A stretch of 8,107 nucleotides of DNA. It comes from Aquificaceae bacterium (lineage in GTDB: Bacteria; Aquificota; Aquificia; Aquificales; Aquificaceae). The stretch lies in NCBI GenBank assembly GCA_015487365.1, contig WFPT01000081.1:1-8107 (forward strand). The letters are read 5' to 3'. Positions 1 through 7,756 of the stretch are shown piece by piece. The position numbers were made by a program, and so were the translations under genes. The notes below the pieces were generated by a model that did not search any database, was not told the DNA's origin, and was given only the letters and a program-made list of their open reading frames with translations. Position 1 is the first letter of the stretch. Every line of letters starts with the position of its first letter.

Positions 1-1
1 C

Positions 2-3000
2 CTCCACACCCAGTATTCTCTCCTAGACGGTGCCATAAAGGTTGATGAGCTAATAGACAGGGCTAAGGAGTTAAACTACAAGGCGGTTGCCATAACCGAC
101 CACGGAAACCTCTACGGTATTTACCACTTTTACAAGAGGGCCAAGGAGGCGGGTATAAAACCCCTGATAGGTATGGAAGCATACTTTACCAAGGGCTCCA
201 GGTTTGACAGGAGGGAGAAGGCCTCAGAGGATAACCTGACGGACAAAAAGAACCACCACGTAATACTAATAGCCAAAAACGAGGAGGGCCTGAAAAACCT
301 CATAAAACTATCCACCCTCTCCTTTAAGGAGGGCTTTTACTACAAGCCCCGGATAGATTTGGAGCTCTTACAGAAGTATTCAAAGGGTTTAATATGTCTT
401 ACCGCCTGTCTTAAAGGTGTTCCCACCCACTATGCCAGTTTGGGGGACGAGGAAAAGGCTAAGGAGTGGGTTTTAAAGTTTAAGGAAATCTTTTGGGAGG
501 ACCTTTACTTAGAAATTCAGAGTAACTCCTTGGAGGAGCAAAGGAGGGCAAACGAGGTTTTAATAAGGCTTGCCAGGAAATACGGTATAAAGCTTGTAGC
601 CACTCAGGATGCGCACTACTTAAAACCCGAGGACCGCTTTGCCCACAGTGTCCTAATGGCCTTGCAGATGAAAAAGACCCTCTTTGAGCTTCAAAACTCT
701 AACTTTAAGGCCATAAACGAGGACCTACACTTTGCGGGCCCTGAATACATGTGGAAAAAGTTTGAGGGTAAGTTTGAGGGTTACGAGGAGTGCCTTTTAA
801 ACACCTTAGAGGTTGCGGAAAAGGTTGATAATGAGTTTAAAATCCTCTCCAACAGGGGTTACCTTCTCCCCGAATTTAAAACCCCCTCCGGGCAGAGTTT
901 GGACGATTTCCTAACGGAGCTCTCTGAAAGGGGGCTTAGGAAGAGGATAGAGAGGGGGCAGATAAAGGACGATAAGGTTTATTGGGAAAGGCTTTACTAC
1001 GAGCTGGAAGTTATAAAGAGGATGGGCTTTTCCGGATACTTTTTAATAGTTCAGGACTTTATAAACTGGGCTAAAAACAGGGGAATACCCGTTGGTCCCG
1101 GTAGGGGCTCCTCCGCTGGCTCCTTGGTAGCTTACGCCTTGGGTATAACGGACATAGACCCCATAAAGCACGGGCTTTTGTTTGAAAGGTTCTTAAACCC
1201 GGAGAGGGTTTCCATGCCGGATATAGACGTAGATTTTTGCCAGGAAAGGAGGGAGGAGGTAATAGATTACGTTAGGGAAAAGTATGGTGAGGATAGGGTT
1301 GCCCAGATTATAACCTACAACGTAATGAAGGCAAAGCAAACCCTAAGGGATACCGCAAGGGCCTTAGGCCTCCCCTACTCGGAGGCGGACAAGCTGGCAA
1401 AGCTAATACCCCAGGGGGACGTTCAGGGTAGTTGGCTAACCTTGGAGGAGATGGTAAAGGAGCCCCTGGAAAGCTTGATGGAAAAGTATGGAAGGCACAG
1501 GAGTGATATTGAAGAGAATGTGAAGAAGTTTAGGGAGCTTTATCAAGGGGATGAGAGGATAAGGGAGCTGGTGGATGTAGCCTTAAAGTTGGAGGGATTG
1601 ACCAGGCACACCTCCCTGCACGCTGCGGGGGTTGTCATAGCCCCAAAGAGCTTGGAAGAGCTTCTACCCCTTTACTACGATAAGGAAAAGAAGGTGGCCA
1701 CCCAGTTTGATATGGAAATGCTTGAAGAGCTGGGTTTTTTGAAGATGGACTTCTTGGGGCTAAAAACCTTAACGGAGCTGGACAGGATGAAAAGTATGAT
1801 AAGGGAAGTTTATAACGAAGAGATAGATTACTTAAAGCTCCCTTTGAACGACGAAAGGACCTTTAAGCTTTTGAGGGAGGGGAGGACTTCGGGTGTATTT
1901 CAGTTGGAAAGCTCTGGAATGAAGAAGCTTTTGAGGAGGCTAAAACCTGACCACTTTGACGACCTGGTGGCGGTTTTGGCCCTTTACAGACCAGGTCCCT
2001 TAAAGAGCGGGCTGGTAGAATCTTACATAAGGAGGAAGCACGGGGAGGAAGAGGTTAAATACGAGTTTGAAGAATTAAAGCCCATCCTTGAAGAGACCTA
2101 CGGCCTCTGCATATACCAGGAGCAGATAATGAAAATCTCACAGGTCCTGTGTGGATTCAGTCCCGGTGAGGCGGACACTTTGAGGAAGGCCATAGGTAAG
2201 AAGAAGAAGGAGCTCATGGAGGAGATGAAAGAAAAGTTTATAAGGGGTGCCCTTGAAAGGGGAAAGCCCAAGGAGAAGGTCCTAAAACTTTGGGAGGATA
2301 TAGAAAAGTTTGCCAGTTATTCTTTTAACAAATCCCACTCGGTAGCCTACGCATACCTTTCCTACTGGACCGCCTACGTTAAGGCCAACTATCCTGAGGT
2401 CTTCTTCACCGTAAAGCTTTCCTTGGAAAAGAACGACGACAAATTCCTAAAACTTTTACAGGATGCAAAGGAGTTTGGCTTTGAGCTTTTAAGACCGGAC
2501 ATAAACAAAAGTGAGGTGGATTTTAAAGTGGAGGGCAAGGGGATAAGGTTTGGCCTTGGGAGGATAAAGAACGTAGGTAAAGAGAGTGCAAAGCTTATCG
2601 TGGAAGAAAGGAAGAGGAGGGGAGAATTTAAGAGCTTTTTGGAGTTTTTAAACAGGATAGACAGGAAGAAGATAAATAAAAAGGTCTTAGAATCTCTGAT
2701 AAAGGCTGGGGCCTTTGACTGCTTTAAGGTGGGCAGGGAAAAACTGTTGTCCCAGTTAGAGGGTAAGGGAATAGTGGGTCAGGTTACCCTCTTTAACAGG
2801 GCCAAGGTAAAAGGGGAGGTAGAGCCCTCTAAGTGGGAGAAGGAGCTCCTGGGTGTTTATATAACCAGTAACCCCCTCAAAGGGTATAGGGAAAAGCTTA
2901 GAGCCTTTAACCTAATAAGGGTTAGCCAACTGGAAGACTTCAAGGACGCCCACGTAAGAGTCTTAGGGGTGGTGGAGGATTTAAAGAAGAAGAAGGTCAG

Positions 3001-3427
3001 GGAGGATAAGCTGATGGCAAACTTTAACTTTGGAGATGAAACGGGTGTTGTGGAGGTCGTAGCCTTCCCGGAGACCTACCAAAGGTTTAAAGATAAGCTA
3101 AAAGAGGGTGAAATCTTAATCTTGAAGGCCTTAGTCAGGGAGGATGAAGGTATAATTTCCCTCGTTTTAGAGGAGGCATACCTTCCACAGGAGCCTCTAT
3201 TAAAGACTTTTAGTATAACCTTAAAGCTGAGGGGAGATGAGGACTTGGACCTACTGGAAAGAACTTTAAGGGAATTTTACTCAAAAGAGGGCTCCCTCCT
3301 AAGGTTTGAAGTGAGGAAAAACGGTAAAAAGTATCTGTTAGAGTCCCAGCACAGGGTAAGGGTATGTGAGGAGCTTTTAAGGGCCTTAAAGGGTATGGGA
3401 ATAGACTTTAACTATAATTTAATGTGA
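2..3427 (+). CDS. dnaE: DNA polymerase III subunit alpha, DnaE type (5' end lies before the window)
   Basis: Catalytic subunit of the replicative DNA polymerase III, which copies the chromosome with the sliding clamp and clamp loader. The reading frame is open from base 2, with 1141 residues visible. It begins at the PHP motif LHTQYSLLDGA, so only about ten N-terminal residues are missing. Numbering from base 2, the PHP domain (to about 285) keeps likely metal ligands H2, D33/H34, E59, H85/H86, C136 and D203/H205. The C-family polymerase core follows, with GPGRGSSAGS near 366, the catalytic aspartates of PDIDVDF (407, 409, 411) and of KMDFLGLKTL (583), and FNKSHSVAYAY near 775. Then come a helix-hairpin-helix region (about 850-912), a clamp-binding-like pentapeptide QVTLF (927-931), an OB fold (about 985-1055) and a C-terminal tail like the tau-binding domain. 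The length is normal for DnaE, and no intein or frameshift is seen. The stop lies one base before rseP. Confidence 0.97.
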   Translation, partial: LHTQYSLLDGAIKVDELIDRAKELNYKAVAITDHGNLYGIYHFYKRAKEAGIKPLIGMEAYFTKGSRFDRREKASEDNLTDKKNHHVILIAKNEEGLKNLIKLSTLSFKEGFYYKPRIDLELLQKYSKGLICLTACLKGVPTHYASLGDEEKAKEWVLKFKEIFWEDLYLEIQSNSLEEQRRANEVLIRLARKYGIKLVATQDAHYLKPEDRFAHSVLMALQMKKTLFELQNSNFKAINEDLHFAGPEYMWKKFEGKFEGYEECLLNTLEVAEKVDNEFKILSNRGYLLPEFKTPSGQSLDDFLTELSERGLRKRIERGQIKDDKVYWERLYYELEVIKRMGFSGYFLIVQDFINWAKNRGIPVGPGRGSSAGSLVAYALGITDIDPIKHGLLFERFLNPERVSMPDIDVDFCQERREEVIDYVREKYGEDRVAQIITYNVMKAKQTLRDTARALGLPYSEADKLAKLIPQGDVQGSWLTLEEMVKEPLESLMEKYGRHRSDIEENVKKFRELYQGDERIRELVDVALKLEGLTRHTSLHAAGVVIAPKSLEELLPLYYDKEKKVATQFDMEMLEELGFLKMDFLGLKTLTELDRMKSMIREVYNEEIDYLKLPLNDERTFKLLREGRTSGVFQLESSGMKKLLRRLKPDHFDDLVAVLALYRPGPLKSGLVESYIRRKHGEEEVKYEFEELKPILEETYGLCIYQEQIMKISQVLCGFSPGEADTLRKAIGKKKKELMEEMKEKFIRGALERGKPKEKVLKLWEDIEKFASYSFNKSHSVAYAYLSYWTAYVKANYPEVFFTVKLSLEKNDDKFLKLLQDAKEFGFELLRPDINKSEVDFKVEGKGIRFGLGRIKNVGKESAKLIVEERKRRGEFKSFLEFLNRIDRKKINKKVLESLIKAGAFDCFKVGREKLLSQLEGKGIVGQVTLFNRAKVKGEVEPSKWEKELLGVYITSNPLKGYREKLRAFNLIRVSQLEDFKDAHVRVLGVVEDLKKKKVREDKLMANFNFGDETGVVEVVAFPETYQRFKDKLKEGEILILKALVREDEGIISLVLEEAYLPQEPLLKTFSITLKLRGDEDLDLLERTLREFYSKEGSLLRFEVRKNGKKYLLESQHRVRVCEELLRALKGMGIDFNYNLM
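3413..3418 (+). promoter_or_regulatory. possible -10 element TATAAT before rseP, inside the dnaE end
   Basis: A perfect TATAAT hexamer lies ten bases before the rseP ATG, within the last dnaE codons. It would place a transcript start about 3-4 nt before the ATG. No good -35 hexamer is seen 16-18 bp upstream, and the bases also encode Asn-Tyr-Asn, so this may be chance. Its only support beyond the match is that rseP has no visible ribosome binding site. Confidence 0.2.
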
Positions 3428-3428
3428 G

Positions 3429-4697
3429 ATGGACTTTTTGGTGGGATTTTTAATCTTAGTGGGGATTTTGGTTATAGTCCATGAGTTTGGTCACTTTTTT
3501 ATGGCAAAACTCTTTGGTGTAAGGGTTGAAGTTTTTTCCGTTGGCTTTGGAAAGCCCCTCCTAACTAAGAAGGTGGGGGAAACCCAATACAGGGTATGCC
3601 TCATACCCCTTGGTGGTTATGTGAAGCTTTACGGTGAGGAGGGGGAAGTGGAAGATGAGGCCTCCTTTGCAAAAAAACACCCCTTAAAGAAAATCCTAAT
3701 AGCCCTCGGAGGTCCCCTCTTCAACTTTCTCTTTTCCATCCTCCTTTTAACCTTTCTCCTCAGTTTAAGTAGAGAGGTTCCCAAATACCTTTACGAAAAG
3801 GTGGTCGTAGGATACGTAAGTGAGGACTCACCCCTTTACGGTAAAGTAAAGGTTGGGGACGAGCTACTGAGTATAAACGGTAAAGAGGTTAAAAACTGGA
3901 AGGAGTTAAACCTGGCCCTCATTTCCCAAAGGCTTGAAGGGGAAGTTACTTTTGTCTTTTTAAGGGACGGGAAGAGGGTAAAGGTTAAACTAAAACGGGA
4001 TGAGTTAAAGGGGGACCTGGGCATTTACCCTTACTTAAAACCCATCGTAGGGGGTGTCTTAAAGGGCTCACCCGCCCAGCAGGTAGGCATAAGGGAGGGG
4101 GACCTGATTTTGGAGGTAAACGGAAAAAAGATAAGCTCCTGGTTTGAAATTCCACCCCTAATAAGGAGCTCAGACCTTATAAACCTAAAAGTAAAGAGGA
4201 AGGATAAGGTTTTAAAGTTCTTCCTGGTTCCAGTAAGGAGGGGTAAAGTGAAACTCATAGGGATAAGGCCAAAGTTAGAACTCATTAAAGAAAGGCTTGG
4301 GCCCCTTGAAGCCTTCAAGAGTTCCTTGGAGATAAACTATAAGATGACGGTTTTAACCTTAAAGTTTTTGGTGGGTATATTGAAGGGGCAGGTTTCCCTT
4401 AAAAACTTAGGTGGTCCCCTTTCCATTGCATACATGGCGGGTGAGGAGATGAAGAAGGGTATTTACGCCTTCTTAAACCTTATGGTTTTTATTTCCTTAC
4501 AGCTTGGTATTTTCAACCTAATACCCCTACCCATCCTTGATGGAGGGCTTGTCTTAATATTTTTAATGGAGGGTTTGAGGGGAAGAAGCCTCCCTAAGAA
4601 GTTTATGGAATACTGGATAACCTTAGGCTATGTGATAATCTCTTTACTTATATTACTCGTTCTCATAAACGACCTGAGGAGGATTTTAAAGGGATGA
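3429..4697 (+). CDS. rseP: RseP/S2P-type membrane zinc metalloprotease (peptidase M50)
   Basis: Intramembrane site-2 protease of the inner membrane. In the family it cuts transmembrane segments of anti-sigma factors and leftover signal peptides; the substrate here cannot be told. The protein has 422 residues (E. coli RseP about 450). The first membrane helix carries the zinc-binding HEFGH (18-22). A membrane-associated loop GGYVKLYGE (62-70) follows, then a second hydrophobic segment after GGP (94-96). Two PDZ domains lie at about 122-195 and 205-270 (DSPLYGKVKVGDELLSING; GSPAQQVGIREGDLILEVNG). The third helix holds NLIPLPILDGG (363-373), with D371 the third zinc ligand, and a last hydrophobic segment spans about 397-413. 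The usual His after LDGG is Leu here. The start is one base after the dnaE stop with no clear Shine-Dalgarno, so translational coupling or a near-leaderless start is likely. The stop overlaps the next start by 4 nt. Confidence 0.95.
   Translation: MDFLVGFLILVGILVIVHEFGHFFMAKLFGVRVEVFSVGFGKPLLTKKVGETQYRVCLIPLGGYVKLYGEEGEVEDEASFAKKHPLKKILIALGGPLFNFLFSILLLTFLLSLSREVPKYLYEKVVVGYVSEDSPLYGKVKVGDELLSINGKEVKNWKELNLALISQRLEGEVTFVFLRDGKRVKVKLKRDELKGDLGIYPYLKPIVGGVLKGSPAQQVGIREGDLILEVNGKKISSWFEIPPLIRSSDLINLKVKRKDKVLKFFLVPVRRGKVKLIGIRPKLELIKERLGPLEAFKSSLEINYKMTVLTLKFLVGILKGQVSLKNLGGPLSIAYMAGEEMKKGIYAFLNLMVFISLQLGIFNLIPLPILDGGLVLIFLMEGLRGRSLPKKFMEYWITLGYVIISLLILLVLINDLRRILKG
4676..4683 (+). promoter_or_regulatory. 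Shine-Dalgarno for the aldolase-family gene
   Basis: GAGGAGGA, a strong match to the anti-Shine-Dalgarno, lies inside the end of rseP, ten bases before the ATG at 4694. It supports that start and shows that this organism uses Shine-Dalgarno sites. It is the only clear one among the five starts in the window. Confidence 0.7.
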
Positions 4698-5227
4698 GGA
4701 AGTATTTGGTAAGGAAAATTATAGAGGTTGGGAGGAGACTTTACAGGGAAGGGTTGGTGGATGGCCTTTCTGGAAACATAAGTTGCTTTTATAGGGGTAA
4801 AATCCTGATAACGCGCTCTAGGTCAAGCATAGGCTTTTTGGAGGAAGAGGACGTATTGGAGCTACCCTTTGGAAAGGAGCACCCTTTGAGGGATAGGGCC
4901 TCTACGGAAATAAAGCTCCACGAGACCCTCATAAGGGAAACGGGTAAAAGGTGTGTCTTACACTGCCATCCACCCAGCGCCATAGTCCTTTCTTTGAGGG
5001 GTGAAAGTATAAGGCTAAGGGATAAGGAGGGTATTTACCTCTTCGGTGGGGAGGTGGAAGTTTTAGAAGGGGACTCCTTACCAGAATACTTAAAGGGGAA
5101 AAACCTGGCCATGGTAAAGGGACACGGAGTTTTTTGCGTAGGGGAGGACTTAGAGGATTGCTACAAACTTGTAAGTGCCTTTGAAAGCTCCTGTAAGGTG
5201 GCCCTCAAAGCCCAACGCTTTCTTTAA
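4694..5227 (+). CDS. class II aldolase/adducin family protein, short form
   Basis: A member of the fold that includes L-fuculose-1-phosphate aldolase, ribulose-5-phosphate 4-epimerase and methylthioribulose-1-phosphate dehydratase (MtnB). These are cytoplasmic zinc enzymes acting on sugar phosphates. Seen in the 177 residues: a phosphate-loop-like SGNIS (26-30), E72 at the position of the catalytic/zinc-site Glu in RASTEIKLHETL, the zinc motif HCHP (H90, H92) and the third His in KGHG (H144). It is shorter than E. coli FucA (215 residues) and lacks the C-terminal tail that gives FucA a catalytic tyrosine. The second phosphate-loop position, usually ITPSG/ITPTG, reads ITRSRSS here. The substrate is therefore unknown; aldolase, epimerase or dehydratase are all possible. 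The start overlaps the rseP stop (ATGA), so the gene is probably translated from the same transcript. Its end overlaps the convergent pseudouridine synthase gene by 23 nt. Confidence 0.88.
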   Translation: MRKYLVRKIIEVGRRLYREGLVDGLSGNISCFYRGKILITRSRSSIGFLEEEDVLELPFGKEHPLRDRASTEIKLHETLIRETGKRCVLHCHPPSAIVLSLRGESIRLRDKEGIYLFGGEVEVLEGDSLPEYLKGKNLAMVKGHGVFCVGEDLEDCYKLVSAFESSCKVALKAQRFL

Positions 5228-5924
5228 GGAGCCTCACCTCTTCCCTGGTAAGGTAGCGAAGCTGTCCCCTCTTTAAGTTTCCCAAACTTATGGGACCTAT
5301 TCTTATCCTTTTTAGTCTCAAAACTTTATGTCCAAAGTGTCCCAAATACCTCTTTACCAAATGCTTCCTCCCTTCGGTGAAGGTAATCTCTAAGAGGGTC
5401 TTAGAGTTATAGGTTTTCCTTATTAAAACTTCCTCCGGGTGGGCAAAGCCATCTTCCAAAAGGGCTCCCCTCCTAATCCTTTCAAGCTTTGCCTTAGTTA
5501 TTTTACCCTCAACTAAAACCAAGTAGGTCTTTGGCAGTTTGTAGGAAGGGTGTAAAACCCTGTGGGCCAACTCTCCGTCGTTGGTAAGGAGGAGAAGACC
5601 CTCCGAATTGTAGTCAAGCCTCCCTACTGGAAATACCCTTTCTTTTACACCTCTTAGTAGGTGGATTATAGACCTCTTGTCTCCTTCGTCCTTTAAGGAG
5701 GTTAAGTATAGAGGGGGTTTGTTGAGAATTATATAAACCTTCCTTTGGGGTCTTATTAGCTTCCCATTTACCTCTACCCTGTCTTTTTTTAAATCCACCT
5801 TAAAGGAAAGCTCCTTTACGGTTTTCCCGTTTACCTTTACCTTTCCCTCCAAAATGAGCTTTTCCGCCTTCCTCCTTGAAGTAATGCCACACATGGAAAG
5901 GTATTTGTTTAACCTAACTTGCAT
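5205..5924 (-). CDS. RsuA/RluB-family rRNA pseudouridine synthase
   Basis: Isomerises a specific uridine in ribosomal RNA to pseudouridine. The 239 residues begin with an S4 RNA-binding domain (about 2-48: RLNKYLSMCGITSRRKAEKLI). The catalytic domain follows from about 63, with KVYIILNKPP and the active-site motif GRLDYNSEGLLLLTNDG (101-117), D104 being the catalytic aspartate. RLKRIRIGPISL (203-214) and LKRGQLRYLT near the C terminus are typical of the RsuA/RluB/RluE/RluF group. Motif III reads GRKHLVKRYL (185-194), where the family normally has Gln before the Val/Ile (GRNRQVRRM, GRYHQVKRM). I cannot assign 16S or 23S specificity; length and general look are closest to RluB/RsuA. The start overlaps the mnmG end by 16 nt and has no Shine-Dalgarno; a later Met (11) would cut the S4 domain. 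It is probably co-transcribed with mnmG. Confidence 0.93.
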   Translation of the reverse strand: MQVRLNKYLSMCGITSRRKAEKLILEGKVKVNGKTVKELSFKVDLKKDRVEVNGKLIRPQRKVYIILNKPPLYLTSLKDEGDKRSIIHLLRGVKERVFPVGRLDYNSEGLLLLTNDGELAHRVLHPSYKLPKTYLVLVEGKITKAKLERIRRGALLEDGFAHPEEVLIRKTYNSKTLLEITFTEGRKHLVKRYLGHFGHKVLRLKRIRIGPISLGNLKRGQLRYLTREEVRLLKESVGL

Positions 5925-7756
5925 TTTAGGTATATAAGAAGGTTTTGGACTACCGCGGGTGTAATGCCGTCTATCCTCATAGCCTGACCCAAAGTTAAGG
6001 GTTTAAACTTTTTAAGTTTTTCTACGGCCTCCTTCCTAAGGCCCGGGACCTTCTCGTAGGGAAAGTCTGGGGGCAGTTTTACCTCCTCCAACTTCCTAAT
6101 CTTTTCGTTTAATGCCCTTTCCTTTTCTACATAGGGTTTGTAGTGAAGGTGAATTTCTAACTCCTCCCTTAAATAGGGTTTTTGAGGAGTTTCAACACCT
6201 AACTTTTCCAAGTCTTTAATTTTATAACCCGCACTAAAAAGGGTTGAAACCTTGTAGCTTTTCCTTTCTTTACCTACCGTTAGCAAGACCCTTTCCCTTT
6301 CATACCTTTCTTCCCACTCTTTAAGTTCCCTTGAAAGCTCCTTAACGACTTTAAACCTTTCTTCGTCCAAAAGCCCTACCTTGTAGCCTATCTCAGAAAG
6401 CCTTAAAATTGCATTATCTTGTCTTAAACTCAATCTATACTCAGACCTTGCGGTAAAGAGCCTGTAAGGCTCCATAACTCCCTTTGTGGTAAGGTCATCC
6501 ACCATAACCCCTATATAACTGATTTCCCTCGGTAAAGTTATGGGCTCCTTCCCAAAGGCCCTTAGAGCTGCGTTTATACCCGCAAGGATTCCCTGACCAC
6601 CAGCTTCTTCATAACCGGTGGTTCCATTAAGGTTTCCCGCATGGAAAAGACCCCTAATCTTTTTAGTTTCTAAGGTGGGAAAGAGCTCCGTGGGTGGAAC
6701 TACGTCGTATTCAATGGCATAGGCTGGCCTTTTTAAAATTACCCTTTCAAGGCCCGGAATGCTCCTATACATCTCCCACTGGACCTCTTCTGGCAGGGAA
6801 GTGGAAAGGCCGTTAGGATAGATTAGGTCGCTGTCTATACCTTCTGGCTCTAAAAAGACCCTGTGCCTTTCTTTGTTGGGAAACTTTACAACCTTATCCT
6901 CTATGGAAGGACAATACCTTGGGCCTATACCCTTTATGAGACCCCCGTAAAGGGCTGTCCTCTTTAAGTTCTTCCTTATTATCTCGTGGGTCTTTGGAGT
7001 GGTGTAGGTTAGGTAGCAGTTTATCTGTTTCTTACCCTTTTCAAACCAGTAAGTGTATTTAGGCTCAGACCAAAAGGAAAACTTTGGGGGTGGGTCATCT
7101 CCTGGTGCCAACTCTAAAACTGAATAATCTATGCTGTCTTTGTCAAGCCTTGCGGGAGTTCCCGTTTTAAATCTCATAAGGGGAAAACCGTGCCTCCTGT
7201 AAAAGTTGTAAAGTCCAACGGAGGGAGGTTCGTCATCCCTTCCCGCGGGAAAGCTCTTATCTCCTATAAATATCCTCCCCCTGAGGAAAGTTCCAGTTGC
7301 TACCACCACCGCCTTTACCCTGTATTCTAAGTTCTGAGAGGTCTTAACCCCAACTACCCTGTTGTTTTCAACTATTATATCTACCACCTCCTCCTCTTTA
7401 ACCACCAAGTTCTCCTGACTAAGGCAAACCCTCTGCATGTAAAGGGAGTAAAGCTTTTTGTCCGCCTGAGCCCTTGGAGACCAAACCGCCTTACCCTTCT
7501 TCCTGTTTAACATCTTAAACTGTATTCCCGTCTCATCTATGGCCTTTGCCATCTCACCCCCGAGGGCATCTATTTCCCTTACCACTATACCCTTTGCTAT
7601 CCCACCTATTGCGGGATTACAGGGCATCTTACCTATGGTTTCCTTCTTTAAGACAAACATTACGGTCCTTGCCCCCATCCTCGCAGAAGCCAACGCCGCC
7701 TCTATACCTGCGTGTCCCCCTCCTACTACCGCAACGTCAAACTCATCCACCAACAT
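5909..7756 (-). CDS. mnmG: tRNA uridine-5-carboxymethylaminomethyl modification enzyme MnmG (GidA)
   Basis: FAD enzyme that, with the GTPase MnmE and a folate methylene donor, modifies C5 of the wobble uridine (U34) in certain tRNAs. The length is full, 615 residues (E. coli 629). The N-terminal dinucleotide fold has VVGGGHAG (10-17). C46 in PCNPAIGG and C282 in RYCPSIEDK are the two conserved cysteines. RFKTGTPARLD (195-205), AGNLNGTTGYEEAGGQG (373-389) and FTARSEYRLSLRQDNAILRL (434-453) are further signatures. The C-terminal helical tRNA/MnmE-binding region is complete, ending in LTLGQAMRIDGITPAVV (587-603). Wording such as GLFHAGN and SYIGVM(V)DDLTTKGV matches the Aquifex aeolicus enzyme as I recall it. 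The start is set by its place just before the FAD fold; no Shine-Dalgarno precedes it. mnmE is not in the window. Confidence 0.97.
   Translation of the reverse strand: MLVDEFDVAVVGGGHAGIEAALASARMGARTVMFVLKKETIGKMPCNPAIGGIAKGIVVREIDALGGEMAKAIDETGIQFKMLNRKKGKAVWSPRAQADKKLYSLYMQRVCLSQENLVVKEEEVVDIIVENNRVVGVKTSQNLEYRVKAVVVATGTFLRGRIFIGDKSFPAGRDDEPPSVGLYNFYRRHGFPLMRFKTGTPARLDKDSIDYSVLELAPGDDPPPKFSFWSEPKYTYWFEKGKKQINCYLTYTTPKTHEIIRKNLKRTALYGGLIKGIGPRYCPSIEDKVVKFPNKERHRVFLEPEGIDSDLIYPNGLSTSLPEEVQWEMYRSIPGLERVILKRPAYAIEYDVVPPTELFPTLETKKIRGLFHAGNLNGTTGYEEAGGQGILAGINAALRAFGKEPITLPREISYIGVMVDDLTTKGVMEPYRLFTARSEYRLSLRQDNAILRLSEIGYKVGLLDEERFKVVKELSRELKEWEERYERERVLLTVGKERKSYKVSTLFSAGYKIKDLEKLGVETPQKPYLREELEIHLHYKPYVEKERALNEKIRKLEEVKLPPDFPYEKVPGLRKEAVEKLKKFKPLTLGQAMRIDGITPAVVQNLLIYLKCKLG

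Noticed and set aside
130..315. Minus-strand open frame opposite the dnaE PHP region
   Set aside because: It is antisense to highly conserved DnaE sequence and its hydrophobic look comes from the complement of Lys/Glu-rich codons.
3836..4318. Two open frames on the minus strand opposite rseP (3836-4024 and 4031-4318)
   Set aside because: They lie wholly antisense to a well-conserved gene, have Ser/Phe-rich shadow composition, and show no recognisable domain or ribosome binding site.
4789..4983. Minus-strand open frame opposite the aldolase-family gene
   Set aside because: It is a short antisense shadow of a conserved coding region with no family resemblance.
5208..5221. Small inverted repeat (AAAGC...GCTTT) at the convergent overlap, a possible bidirectional terminator
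   Set aside because: The stem is only about five base pairs, not G/C rich, and no run of T follows on either strand. It also lies within coding sequence of both genes.
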